Below are positions 6,718 to 15,570 of a stretch of 35,251 nt of DNA, piece after piece; the stretch's first letter is position 1; each line of letters begins with the position of its first letter. The stretch is from CAZXDS01 sp964639525. GTDB lineage: Bacteria > Bacteroidota > Ignavibacteria > Ignavibacteriales > Melioribacteraceae. Below the pieces are notes generated by a model. The model made no database searches. It was not told where the DNA came from and was given only the letters and a program-made list of their open reading frames with translations. The stretch lies in the NCBI GenBank assembly GCA_964639525.1, contig CAZXDS010000009.1:1-35251 (forward strand). The letters are read 5' to 3'. The translations under genes were made by a program, and so were the position numbers.

Positions 6718-8349
6718 TTAGAAATTTACTGCCTTTGATTGATAAACATTATTCTTCATTTTTTTATTTTTCTTATAGGAAATAAATTCATCGAATGTCA
6801 TTCGCTTATCAATAATCTCGGCTGATGTAATTTCTACAATTCTATTCGCTATGGTTTGAATAAACTGATGATCGTGCGAGCTAAAGAGAACAGTCCCGTT
6901 AAACTCGATTAATCCTTTATTTAGTGCTGAAATAGATTCCATATCGAGATGATTTGTTGGACCGTCGAGTATAAGAACATTTGCGCCGCTTAACATAATT
7001 TTTGCCAGCAAACAACGTACACGTTCACCTCCCGAAAGTACATTTACTTTTTTTAGGGATTCTTCACCGCTAAAAAGCATTCGCCCAAGAAAACCTCTAA
7101 TATACGATTCATCCTTATTTTTTGAATATTGACGCAGCCAATCAATAAGGTTGATATTTTCATTAAAATACGCTGAATTGTCTTTGGGAAAATAGGCTAC
7201 TTTAGTAGTTTCACCCCAAATAAAACTTCCGCTATTCTGCTTTTCTTCTCGGGCAAGGATAGTAAATAATGCTGTTTTAACAACATCATTTTGACCAACA
7301 AAAGCAATTTTATCGCCTGTTTCTACTCGAATGTTCAAATCATTTAATTTCATTTCATCATCGAACTTCGCACTTAAATTATTTGTCTCCAACATATTAT
7401 TGCCGGCTTCTCTTTCTGACTTGAAAGCAATATAAGGCATTTTTCTTGATGACGGTTTAATATCAGCAAGGGTTAGGTTTTCAAGTTGTTTCTTTCGAGA
7501 AGTAGCTTGTTTTGATTTAGAAGCATTTGCACTGAAACGGGCAATAAACTCCTGTAATTCCGCCCTTTTAGCTTCAATCTTTTTGTTAGAATCCTTTGCT
7601 TGCCTCGCCGCAAGTTGGCTACTTTCCAACCAAAAATCATAATTGCCCGTAAACATCTGAATTTGCCCGAAATCAATATCCCCAATGTGAGTACACACTT
7701 GATTAAGGAAATGTCTATCGTGAGAAATAACAATAACAGTATTTTTAAATTTTTGTATATAATCTTCTAACCAACCAATGGCAATAATATCAAGATGGTT
7801 AGTAGGTTCATCTAAAAGCAGAATATCCGGATTTCCAAATAATGCTTGAGCTAAAAGAACTTTTACCTTTTCATTACCGGATAAATCTTTCATTAATTTT
7901 GCATGATTCTCATCGCTAATTCCTAATCCACTCAATAACTCTGCAGCTTCTGCTTCTGCTTCCCAACCACCAAGTTCGGCAAATTTACCTTCAAGTTCAG
8001 CCGCTTCAATGCCGTCCTCATCTGTAAAATCGTTTTTGGCATAAATTGCATCCCTTTTTTCCATAATCGAAAAAAGCAATTGGTGTCCCATCATTACTGT
8101 TTTTATTACTTCAAATTCGTCATACTCAAATTGATTTTGCTTTAAAGTCGCAAGTCTGTCTGTTGGAGTAACAATTACATTTCCTGATGTAGGTTCAATT
8201 TCACCGGAAAGTATTTTAATAAAAGTTGATTTACCGGATCCATTAGCACCAATAATTCCATAACAATTGCCCGGGTTAAATTTTAAGTTTACTTCTTCAA
8301 ACAAAGTTCTTTTGCCAAATCTTAAAGAGATGTTACTTGTACTAATCAT
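6718..8349 (-). CDS. ABC-F family ATPase (YbiT-like)
   Basis: This 543-residue protein has two nucleotide-binding domains and no membrane helices, as in ABC-F proteins that act on the ribosome. The first site is canonical: Walker A GANGSGKST (34-42), signature LSGNEK (156-161) and Walker B with DEPTNHLD (180-187), then SHDRHF. A charged linker (about 245-300) separates the domains. The second site is unusual: Walker A reads GQNDVVKT (352-359) without the usual glycines, and Walker B reads LDGPTNHLD (461-469), with Gly in place of the catalytic Glu. The signature LSGGE and SHDHQF remain. Some relatives also have a modified second P-loop, but the Glu-to-Gly change should abolish hydrolysis there. 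It could be a translation factor or a resistance protein; which is not clear. Confidence 0.9.
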   Translation of the reverse strand: MISTSNISLRFGKRTLFEEVNLKFNPGNCYGIIGANGSGKSTFIKILSGEIEPTSGNVIVTPTDRLATLKQNQFEYDEFEVIKTVMMGHQLLFSIMEKRDAIYAKNDFTDEDGIEAAELEGKFAELGGWEAEAEAAELLSGLGISDENHAKLMKDLSGNEKVKVLLAQALFGNPDILLLDEPTNHLDIIAIGWLEDYIQKFKNTVIVISHDRHFLNQVCTHIGDIDFGQIQMFTGNYDFWLESSQLAARQAKDSNKKIEAKRAELQEFIARFSANASKSKQATSRKKQLENLTLADIKPSSRKMPYIAFKSEREAGNNMLETNNLSAKFDDEMKLNDLNIRVETGDKIAFVGQNDVVKTALFTILAREEKQNSGSFIWGETTKVAYFPKDNSAYFNENINLIDWLRQYSKNKDESYIRGFLGRMLFSGEESLKKVNVLSGGERVRCLLAKIMLSGANVLILDGPTNHLDMESISALNKGLIEFNGTVLFSSHDHQFIQTIANRIVEITSAEIIDKRMTFDEFISYKKNKKMKNNVYQSKAVNF

Positions 8350-8944
8350 TTATTCTATCACAATTTCTAATTGAAAATTATTTTACGTTTTGATTTTATT
8401 AAAATTTATTGACCTTGGTACTTCTTACTAAAATTTCTTGCAAAGAGAATTTAGATGGGTAAACAGAGGCTTATCGTTTAATACGTATCTATTCAAAAAT
8501 CAACTGCAAAAGTACTGATTTATTTAATTTATAACAATTCTCAAAACTTAACTGATATTTGCGACATAAGTTTTCGATATTTTTTCAACTGACTGGAATT
8601 TATTGAGATACTATTCACCAAGTGGTTTTTCACAGAATCTGAGATCGGATTTTGATTTATATAAAAACTCGCTTTAATCTCTCTTAAAAGCCTGTCCGGC
8701 TCTGACGGAAGAGAAAATTTTTGTAAAATCCGATCTCGGATTCTGTGAAAAACAACTTTGCTTTGTGTAGATAACTACAAGAAAATAATCAATTCCTCGG
8801 CATAACACCGGAACAGATTTTAACAAGACTTACAAATTATTTTAGATAGAAATCTGTGAATAATTGGCGTTTATGCAAATATTGGATAGTAATATTATTA
8901 AATTACATTAACAATATTTTTAATAGTCTAATATTCTGAAAACT
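8350..8944. other. Divergent intergenic region with an inverted-repeat element
   Basis: This 595-bp stretch separates the ABC-F gene from the phosphoesterase, which are transcribed away from each other. It contains the 8618-8760 inverted-repeat element. The rest is AT-rich with no credible open frame. Promoters for both genes must lie here, but I could not pick a convincing -33/-7 pair. Confidence 0.65.
8618..8760. mobile_element. MITE-like inverted-repeat element, ~143 bp
   Basis: The arms at 8625-8653 and 8725-8753 are 29-bp inverted repeats with one mismatch; the left arm begins GTTTTTCACAGAATC. Allowing two more mismatches they extend to 36 bp at 8618-8653 and 8725-8760. The 71-bp centre has no open frame. 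No flanking target duplication is evident. The length and architecture resemble the 142-bp element at 27188, but the arm sequence is unrelated. It could also be a long cruciform regulatory element. Confidence 0.72.
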
Positions 8945-9835
8945 TTGAAATTTAAATTTGCACTCGTTTTTTTATTCTTACTAATGTCATTATTAATTGT
9001 TGACTGCAGTAGTTTTTCCTACACCTACCCGAAAGCTGATTTTAACTTTATGGTAATATCAGACGAACATGTATCTGAAAATACTACAATTGACTTGCGT
9101 ATAAATCAGCTTGTGAATAACATTAACCGTAATATGTATCCGAATCTTAATTTTTTAATAAGCACAGGCGACAATGTATCCTACGTTTATAATCACTATT
9201 ATCCTGACAGCTTAAATAAAAGCGTTAACTATCTTGAAAAGTTTAACAATATTATCAAAGGAATCAACATCCCATATTATCTCGTAATGGGAAACCACGA
9301 TTTTGAAATTGACAGCGACAGGGGTTCAAATAAACATTTTGCAGAATCCGAAATCAAAAAAATGGAAAAGATTTTCACTAAAATCACTGACTTTAAACCT
9401 TATTACTCATTTGTAAAAAACAACTGGCAATTTATTGTGCTGAATAGTATGAGTGGAAGATATCATAATAGATTTTTTGACGATAATCAGATTGAGTTTT
9501 TACTAAAAGAACTTAAAAATAATTTGCCGACAATTTTGTTTTTTCATTATCCGCTTGAAACCGATAATTTTCATTTTTGGTGCTGGCCAAGTGCGATGAT
9601 TACACAAAATGACGAACCTGAATTCTACAATATTCTAGCAAATAATAAAAGGCTGATTAAAGCAATTTTTGTCGGACACGGTCATATGTGGATACACGGT
9701 AAACTGAATAATTCTACAGATGTTTATGAAACCGAATCGTTTGGTTATAATAACGGTTTGCCTTTTTACATTGTCGGGGTCGATACGGTAAAACAAAAAA
9801 TTTATGCGGCAAGAAGTCCTTTGGAAATCAAATAA
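8945..9835 (+). CDS. Secreted calcineurin-like metallophosphoesterase
   Basis: This 296-residue protein has an N-terminal hydrophobic segment (residues 5-20) ending VDCSSF, so it is exported. The Cys may be a poor lipobox, because Asp at -1 is atypical. Metallophosphoesterase motifs are in order: ISDEHV (Asp40, His42), TGDN (Asp76), MGNHDF (116-120), FFHYPL (His201) and VGHGHM (244-247). These give a di-metal phosphatase or phosphodiesterase site; the substrate cannot be told. The start is TTG (8945-8947), chosen because it restores a Lys-rich start and a full signal peptide; the first ATG is 13 codons later and would cut the signal. It ends 16 nt from the convergent gene at 9852. Confidence 0.85.
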   Translation: MKFKFALVFLFLLMSLLIVDCSSFSYTYPKADFNFMVISDEHVSENTTIDLRINQLVNNINRNMYPNLNFLISTGDNVSYVYNHYYPDSLNKSVNYLEKFNNIIKGINIPYYLVMGNHDFEIDSDRGSNKHFAESEIKKMEKIFTKITDFKPYYSFVKNNWQFIVLNSMSGRYHNRFFDDNQIEFLLKELKNNLPTILFFHYPLETDNFHFWCWPSAMITQNDEPEFYNILANNKRLIKAIFVGHGHMWIHGKLNNSTDVYETESFGYNNGLPFYIVGVDTVKQKIYAARSPLEIK

Positions 9836-9851
9836 TTTGATATTTAAATAC

Positions 9852-11318
9852 TTAAAAAAAGAAGCCGACAAAAATCCTGTTTTCAATATTGCTTTTAAAA
9901 ACATTGGGATGGTTACGATAAATTCCCCATCGATGATAAAATAAAAATTCAAAACCAACCGCCCAATTTGTATTAAGCCGATAAAATAATTTAGGTTTTA
10001 TTAATCCGGTTAACTCGTCCCCGGGAACTCCGCTAAAAGTGTTTACCCAATAAATTAGATAACCAATATAAATAGTCCAGCGTTTAACAAACAAACGTCC
10101 TTCAAATTTACCCATTAAGCCGCTGCCCAAGTTATAATTACGATGTTCCTGAACTCCCGGAATTGAGACATCCAAAGCATATAAAGAACTCGCACCTCCC
10201 ATAAGCAAAACCCCAAAATGAAGCCGAAGAAATAATTCTGCTCCGTTTGTTGCAGGAAATTTATAGATTAGCCCAACACCAACACCGGTGCCGCCAACCT
10301 CATAAATTGTTGTGTTTATATAATCATAATGCTGAAAAATACCGAGTAAAAGTCGCTGTCTATTTTTATATTTTATGAGTTTTCCATAAAGCAAAGCATC
10401 CGAATAGATATAACCAACTAAGTTTTGATTATAAAAGTTTACTCCGATATTAAATTCAAAATGGTCAAATGGTTTTCGGTGTTTTAAGGTAAATGGATTT
10501 CCGTATATGTAATTTATTTCGAGCATTAAATTACCTTTGCCTTTTATAAAGTTTGTACCGTCATAAACTCTGTTCATCCCGAGAGATAAAAACCCGATAT
10601 TTAATTTCGGATGATAATAGATATTCCTTTCGGTATGCCGAAACATTCTGCCGTGAATCAGCCGGTTAAAACCTCGCCAAGGGTCAATAACAAAAGCACC
10701 GATTTCACGAAAAACTCTTTCTGCTCCGGAAGAAGTTTCATCAATAAAAAAGTTTGAAAAACGATACAACATTTCGCCAAGCATCGAACCGCTGATAGAA
10801 GTCATTATCCAATCATTAATTGCCGGAGGTTCAACTTCCATAAAATATTCCCACTGCCAGCTTCCGAAAACTGCAAACGCCATTGATTCGTAGTAATTAT
10901 AGCCGTTTGCTCTTCCGTTGCTGAACATCATGGAACCGTGGTATGGATGTCCGAACATATTTGTAACAAACGAGTCGCCGTCCCACCCGAAACCATGACG
11001 GAAATTACTCTTTATAGAACTCCAACTTATCTGTGCAAATTCCGATTTGCTTATGAAAGCATTCACCGAACCGATTGATAGATTTAATCCCAGAACTTCG
11101 GATAGAGGAAGAAAAATATTGCTCCGCGGATTTAAACTGTCGCGTAATGATTGCAATGATAAATGCCTGTAAGTATAAAGGTTAGAATTGTTAATACTTA
11201 TTTTCTGTTTATAATAACTTAAAGTATTTGTTTTATTATTTTGAGCAACCGCGGGAAGACCGAAAATATTTAAAAATAGAAAAGAAAGAAATAGATATAA
11301 AGAAAAAGTCTTTTTCAT
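9852..11318 (-). CDS. DUF3943-like outer-membrane-associated protein
   Basis: This 488-residue protein has a signal peptide (about 1-25, ending PAVAQ). The middle has the DUF3943 pattern: NMFGHPYHGSMMFSNGRANG, then ESMAFAVFGSWQWEYFME, then AINDWIMTSISGSMLGEM. The C-terminal half is rich in alternating aromatic and glycine strands and ends IFVGFFF, typical of outer membrane beta-barrels. Function of the family is unknown. Its start overlaps the stop of the upstream gene by 4 nt (11315-11318), so the pair is translationally coupled. It lies downstream of the mla-type operon, separated from it by the 121-bp element. Confidence 0.8.
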   Translation of the reverse strand: MKKTFSLYLFLSFLFLNIFGLPAVAQNNKTNTLSYYKQKISINNSNLYTYRHLSLQSLRDSLNPRSNIFLPLSEVLGLNLSIGSVNAFISKSEFAQISWSSIKSNFRHGFGWDGDSFVTNMFGHPYHGSMMFSNGRANGYNYYESMAFAVFGSWQWEYFMEVEPPAINDWIMTSISGSMLGEMLYRFSNFFIDETSSGAERVFREIGAFVIDPWRGFNRLIHGRMFRHTERNIYYHPKLNIGFLSLGMNRVYDGTNFIKGKGNLMLEINYIYGNPFTLKHRKPFDHFEFNIGVNFYNQNLVGYIYSDALLYGKLIKYKNRQRLLLGIFQHYDYINTTIYEVGGTGVGVGLIYKFPATNGAELFLRLHFGVLLMGGASSLYALDVSIPGVQEHRNYNLGSGLMGKFEGRLFVKRWTIYIGYLIYWVNTFSGVPGDELTGLIKPKLFYRLNTNWAVGFEFLFYHRWGIYRNHPNVFKSNIENRIFVGFFF

Positions 11319-12529
11319 AAAATTGAAATCCCGCTAAACATAATTATTTTATTCATTTTTAAATAATTTTTACTATAGAAAATAAAATTACTGCTCAAAC
11401 CTGCACCGGCAAATATTCGTATAAATTTATTGATTTTATATTCAAACGAAATACGGGACTGCACAGCAAATTGGTGCAGAAATTTGTTGTTTTGAAATAT
11501 GCGAACATTTTTATCAAATATTTGCACATAACCCAAATCCGGTGAAATTGTTATGTGTTCCGATAGATTAAAATCATGCCCATAATGGAAGCCCAACATA
11601 TATGATTTCCGATTATTTGTTCTTACATTATTCCAGCCAAACTCAATAATTGAATAATAGCGGTTCGATGTTAATTTTATTCCTGATGTAAATACTGCAA
11701 AATTACTCACATAATTAAGCCAATGTATTTTGCTGTCATCCGAAATATTTATCAAGCCTACAGGAACTCCCTTCTGTTTAATTGAATAATTAATTAACCC
11801 GAATTGAACACCGGTTGAAATCACGGATTTATTAAACATTCCAATCTGTAAACCCTTTAAGGTATGTGTTACATTTACGGCACCAATCTGCAATCCATGA
11901 TTTTTCCCAGCTAAATTTGCAATAGCAATCTGCAAACCACTCATTTTTAAAGCGGTAAAATTAAAAACGAAACCAAGCTGCAATCCGCTAAAATTTTTAC
12001 CCACAATATTCGAATTGCCTATCTGTAGCGAATGGGCAGACCCTCCGACAACATTTATAAAAGGTGAAATTTGAAAGCCTTCAACATTGCCGATTACAAA
12101 GTTGTAAAACCCTGATATTACTCCACCACGCAAATTACCCAAAATCATATTTGTAAAAAATGAAAAATCAAAACCATTTACATCATTATTATGAATATTT
12201 GCACCAAGCGTAAAACCTAACCCGTTAAAAACCGAATCTACATAAGTTAAGCCAATTCCAATTTGAACACCGTTCATTCTCCCTTCAATAAATGTTGCAC
12301 CGAATCCTAAATTAAGATAGTCAACTTGTGCAATTTTTGAATACAGCAAATTAATATTTATTCCGGCAGTATCTTTTGTACTATTTGTACTTAACGGATG
12401 GAATAGTGAAACCGAAATAGGAATATATTTGTTCTGTGCAATCAAGTTTGTTGAGAAAAGAAATACAATCAGTAAAATTGCTAACTTATTATAGTACCTT
12501 CTAAATATTTTATTTTTATATTTTTTCAA
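11315..12529 (-). CDS. Outer-membrane protein with GLQIG-type repeats
   Basis: This 404-residue protein has a signal peptide (hydrophobic 15-30, ending LIAQ). From about residue 60 to 265 it contains a repeating unit of roughly 15-23 residues of the type 'GLQIG..N', for example GFQISPFINVVG, GLQLGFVFNF, GLQIAIANLAG, GLQIGAVNV, GLQIGMFN, GVQFGLINYS and GVPVGLINIS. The alternating pattern predicts beta strands. It resembles the surface-repeat group annotated as LA_2272 in Leptospira and relatives. The C-terminal 120 residues look like more barrel strands. Function is not known. It is coupled to the DUF3943-like gene by a 4-nt overlap. Confidence 0.78.
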   Translation of the reverse strand: MKKYKNKIFRRYYNKLAILLIVFLFSTNLIAQNKYIPISVSLFHPLSTNSTKDTAGININLLYSKIAQVDYLNLGFGATFIEGRMNGVQIGIGLTYVDSVFNGLGFTLGANIHNNDVNGFDFSFFTNMILGNLRGGVISGFYNFVIGNVEGFQISPFINVVGGSAHSLQIGNSNIVGKNFSGLQLGFVFNFTALKMSGLQIAIANLAGKNHGLQIGAVNVTHTLKGLQIGMFNKSVISTGVQFGLINYSIKQKGVPVGLINISDDSKIHWLNYVSNFAVFTSGIKLTSNRYYSIIEFGWNNVRTNNRKSYMLGFHYGHDFNLSEHITISPDLGYVQIFDKNVRIFQNNKFLHQFAVQSRISFEYKINKFIRIFAGAGLSSNFIFYSKNYLKMNKIIMFSGISIL

Positions 12530-12540
12530 TTTATTATTTA

Positions 12541-12661
12541 TGAGTCCACTCTAAAAAGCCCCGAACGGGCTAAAGTCCGTTTGGGGAAGTTCGTTTTTAG
12601 TCTGTTTCCCCACGACTGAAGTCGTGGGTTAGTCAAAATATTACTTTTTAGAATGGACTCA
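12541..12661. mobile_element. 121-bp inverted-repeat element, copy A
   Basis: Terminal inverted repeats begin TGAGTCCACTCTAAAAAG and end CTTTTTAGAATGGACTCA (18 bp, one mismatch). Inside are hairpins at 12559-12586 and 12609-12628 (CCCACGAC-TGAA-GTCGTGGG). The first hairpin's stem differs from copy C by two A-to-G changes, both of which keep G-U pairing. TTTA flanks both ends. Copies B (16977) and C (23396) have exactly the same length. No gene is encoded. Confidence 0.9.
12553..12586 (-). terminator. Probable intrinsic terminator within copy A
   Basis: On the minus strand the 12-bp GC-rich stem (12559-12586, loop TTTA) is followed by CTTTTT (12553-12558). It lies 100 nt after the mlaD stop and would end transcription of the six-gene operon. 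Confidence 0.6.
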
Positions 12662-12685
12662 TTTATTAAAAGTAATTATTAATAA

Positions 12686-13549
12686 TTAAAAAACCGAAAC
12701 ATTAATATACTTTTTAGGATTCCGTTTAAGGTCACTTACAAGCGAATCAATTGATTTAATAGTGTTATTTAAATTTCTGTAAAGCGAGTCGTTATTCATC
12801 AAAGCCGCTGCTGTTCCATTTCCGTTATTTATTTTTTCTAATATCGAATCCAAATTTACTGCTACAGAGGACGAATGATTTAGAAATGTTGACAATTCAT
12901 TCGAATTCTTACTAAGAGAATTGAGTAAATTAGAAATATTCTGAGAATTGTCCATAGTGAGTTTATTTAGATTACTAACGGTTTCAGCTAATTTTCCATT
13001 AATTAATGTTTTTGTGTCTTTAATTGTAGAATGTAAATCCCTTATGGTTAATAATAGTTCTTTATAGGTTTCTTTCCCTGTCAATATATCTGCATTTTTC
13101 AATATTTTTGATATTTGAGGTTTTAATTCTTTGAATTCATCAACTATTCCAGATAATTCATTATCTGCAAATGCTTTAACAGTATCGCCTTTCTGCAAAT
13201 ATGCGGATGAATTTCCCGGAATTATTTCAATAATTTTTCCACCGATTATGCTTAAATTCTTAATCACAAATTTTGAATCGGAAGGAATTTCATCATAACC
13301 ATCTATCTTTAATTCTAAAATAACTGCATCTTTTTTAATTTTTGCATCCCTAACCGTACCTACTTTTAATCCACGATAATAAATAATGTCGCCTTTGGAA
13401 ATACCATTCGCATTTTCCAGTTTAGCATTAATTGGCAAACCTTTTACAAAAAAGTCTGAATTGCCAAGCCAAAAGACACCAAAAATAAGTAGCAAAATCA
13501 TAGTGATCATAACAGTTCCAATTAAAAATTCATTTTTTCTAATATTCAT
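12686..13549 (-). CDS. mlaD: MlaD/MCE-domain lipid-binding protein
   Basis: This 287-residue protein has one N-terminal membrane helix (about 8-30) and an MCE domain (about 36-115), recognised by KGDIIYYRGLKVGTVRDAKI and the following LEL...I. A long helical tail (about 130-280) follows, with LNKL and NLLNSLSKN heptad-like stretches. MCE proteins bind lipids in the periplasm and form hexameric rings with MlaE and MlaF. The start overlaps the mlaF end by 11 nt. The substrate could be phospholipid or another hydrophobic molecule. It is the last gene of the coupled run and is followed by copy A of the 121-bp element. Confidence 0.9.
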   Translation of the reverse strand: MNIRKNEFLIGTVMITMILLLIFGVFWLGNSDFFVKGLPINAKLENANGISKGDIIYYRGLKVGTVRDAKIKKDAVILELKIDGYDEIPSDSKFVIKNLSIIGGKIIEIIPGNSSAYLQKGDTVKAFADNELSGIVDEFKELKPQISKILKNADILTGKETYKELLLTIRDLHSTIKDTKTLINGKLAETVSNLNKLTMDNSQNISNLLNSLSKNSNELSTFLNHSSSVAVNLDSILEKINNGNGTAAALMNNDSLYRNLNNTIKSIDSLVSDLKRNPKKYINVSVF

Positions 13550-14282
13550 TCTTAATTACCTTCCCATTTATAAAATTGTTAAATATTTTATCATCTTGTT
13601 TCCAAAAATCATTTACTTCACAAGTTAATTGCACTTTACCTTTGTACAACATTGAAACTCTGTCGGAAATATCTTCAACACCTTTAATATCGTGGCTTAT
13701 AACCAAAGATGTAATTCCTAGCTCAGTATTCATTTTTTTTATTAAATTATTGATTACCTTTGACAAAACCGGATCCAAACCGGTAGTTGGTTCATCGTAA
13801 AATAAATATTTCGGTTTCATAGCAATTGCTCTTGCTATTGCAGCTCTTTTAAGCATTCCGCCACTCAATTCGTCAGGATAAACATTTCCAATATTTTCCA
13901 AATCAACCATTTTCAAACTCTCAAGTGCTAATATTTTCCTTTCTTCCAAATCAAAATGTTTTTGTATTTGAAGAGCAAGAGTAATATTTTCGCTCACAGT
14001 TAATGAATCCCACAAAGCTCCCTCCTGAAAAACTATTCCGGCTTTATGTCGAATTTGTTTATTGAACTCAATTTCAGTAAAATTTGTTGTATCAATATCA
14101 TCAATAATAATTGAACCGCTATCCGGAATAATTAACCCGAGAATATTCTTTATCAACACTGATTTGCCGGTACCGCTTTTACCTATAATACTTAATATTT
14201 CGTGGTCTTTAAGAGTTAAATCAATTCCATTCAATATTTTAGAAGTACCGAATGCTTTATGTAAATCCTTAATAATAATCAT
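13539..14282 (-). CDS. mlaF: MlaF-type ABC transporter ATPase
   Basis: This 247-residue ATPase is the cytosolic motor of the MCE lipid transporter. It has Walker A GKSGTGKS (34-41), the signature DELSGGMLKRAAIARAI, and Walker B YLFYDEPTTGLDP. The D-loop and H-loop follow in SLVISHDIKGVEDISD. It pairs with MlaE (4-nt overlap, 14279-14282) and MlaD (11-nt overlap). Catalytic residues are intact. Length is typical for the family, and no membrane helices are present. Confidence 0.93.
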   Translation of the reverse strand: MIIIKDLHKAFGTSKILNGIDLTLKDHEILSIIGKSGTGKSVLIKNILGLIIPDSGSIIIDDIDTTNFTEIEFNKQIRHKAGIVFQEGALWDSLTVSENITLALQIQKHFDLEERKILALESLKMVDLENIGNVYPDELSGGMLKRAAIARAIAMKPKYLFYDEPTTGLDPVLSKVINNLIKKMNTELGITSLVISHDIKGVEDISDRVSMLYKGKVQLTCEVNDFWKQDDKIFNNFINGKVIKNEY

Positions 14283-15055
14283 ACGTAAAACGCTATTGAT
14301 GAAATAATATAGTCCAAAACTAAAATTGAAATTGAAGCTATAACAACTGCAAATGTAGTTGCGTGCCCTACTCCTTTAGCACCTCGCTGCGAATTAAATC
14401 CAAAGTATGCACCTGAAATAACGATTACAACCGCGAATATTAATCCCTTTGCCATCCCGGCTATAACATCGCTCAATAGAAAATCATGACGCATACCTTT
14501 AACAAAATCAGTCCAGGACAAATGAACAGTAAAATGAGCGGCCACAAAACTAAAAGTAATTCCAACGTAATTTGCTATTATTAAAAGAACCGGTACTGCA
14601 AATATTGCAGCAATTAAGCGAGGCATAACGAGAAATTCGACAGGATTAATTGCAAAACTTCGTAGTGCATCTATTTGTTCCGTAACTTTCATTGTCCCAA
14701 TTTCAGCAGCAACTCCCGAAGCTATCCTTCCGGCCAATATGAGACCAAGGATAACCGGACCTAACTCAAACACCATTGAACGAAGTATGAACCCACCGAG
14801 GATCCAATTCGGCGTCATAGATGTTTTCTGCATTCCAATTTGAACACCCATTGCCAGACCAATAAATATTGAGGTAAATGCAACAATGAGAACCGACCTT
14901 CTTCCAATATTTATAAACTGTTCTACAATTTCTTTAACAAACAAATTTGCTCTACGCATTGAGGCAAAAGAATCATACAACATAATTGTTGCCCTGCCAA
15001 AATCGCTTATAAATTTAATGGAATTTTTTCCTATTTTTGAAACAATATTTTGCAT
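14279..15055 (-). CDS. mlaE: MlaE-type ABC transporter permease
   Basis: This 258-residue permease has five to six hydrophobic helices. It carries MlaE family traits: IVAFTSIFIGLAMGVQ, then ELGPVILGLILAGRIASGVAAEIGTMKVTEQIDAL, the central conserved block that contacts the ATPase. It belongs to the MlaFEDB-type retrograde or anterograde lipid transporter. The ATG at 15053-15055 is one nucleotide after the stop of the preceding permease gene (15057), so it is part of the same translation-coupled operon as the cation transporter upstream. Confidence 0.92.
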   Translation of the reverse strand: MQNIVSKIGKNSIKFISDFGRATIMLYDSFASMRRANLFVKEIVEQFINIGRRSVLIVAFTSIFIGLAMGVQIGMQKTSMTPNWILGGFILRSMVFELGPVILGLILAGRIASGVAAEIGTMKVTEQIDALRSFAINPVEFLVMPRLIAAIFAVPVLLIIANYVGITFSFVAAHFTVHLSWTDFVKGMRHDFLLSDVIAGMAKGLIFAVVIVISGAYFGFNSQRGAKGVGHATTFAVVIASISILVLDYIISSIAFYV

Positions 15056-15056
15056 T

Positions 15057-15569
15057 TTAACCTATTTTTTTAGAGCCGATTTTTTCTACAGAATACCCAA
15101 TTACCAGAGAATATAAAATTACCAAAACCGTTAATGCAAGTGTATATTTTAACCCGAAATATAGTATCATTACAGGCAGTAGGTGTAATTTAATTGCTCT
15201 ATTGTAGATGAACACAGCTATCAATTTATTTGACATTCCACTTTTTCTTAAATCATTTAATAAGGGATACCACATATAAACCGAACCGACAGAAATTATT
15301 CCGAACAGAATAGAAAAAACATAACCGGTAAGACCTGATTTTTCACCAAAATATTTTTTTATTGCCTCAGGCTTTATAAACCAAAAGTTTAGAAACATAA
15401 CAATGAAAACTATAAGTAAAAACGGAGCTATCTGAAATGTGAGGGCTATAAATTTAATTCCTGATTTTTGAAACAAAGAATTATTCACAAAATACATCAC
15501 TGCGTAACCAGCCAATATAATGGATAAAACAACTATGGGAATTATTTCTTTTGAATTATTTTTTTTCAT
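15057..15569 (-). CDS. Half-size permease (170 aa), C-terminal-half type
   Basis: This 170-residue membrane protein has about five hydrophobic segments. The central block has YFGEKSGLTGYVFSILFGI, then GSVYMWYPLLNDLRKSGMSN and VFIYNRAIKLHLLPVMILYFG. It resembles the short proteins annotated simply as 'permease' that look like one half of the larger PF03773-type transporters. It follows the 145-residue permease by one nucleotide, so the two likely act as a heteromer. The substrate is unknown. The mlaE gene begins one nucleotide after its stop. Confidence 0.72.
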   Translation of the reverse strand: MKKNNSKEIIPIVVLSIILAGYAVMYFVNNSLFQKSGIKFIALTFQIAPFLLIVFIVMFLNFWFIKPEAIKKYFGEKSGLTGYVFSILFGIISVGSVYMWYPLLNDLRKSGMSNKLIAVFIYNRAIKLHLLPVMILYFGLKYTLALTVLVILYSLVIGYSVEKIGSKKIG

Positions 15570-15570
15570 T

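Noticed and set aside
7473..7733. 86-codon minus-strand frame within the ABC-F gene
   Set aside because: It is fully inside the ABC-F coding region in another frame with no independent start signal.
8945..9010. Calcineurin protein as a lipoprotein (VDC at residues 19-21)
   Set aside because: Asp directly before the Cys is a poor lipobox; a normal secreted or anchored form is equally likely, so no lipoprotein call was made.
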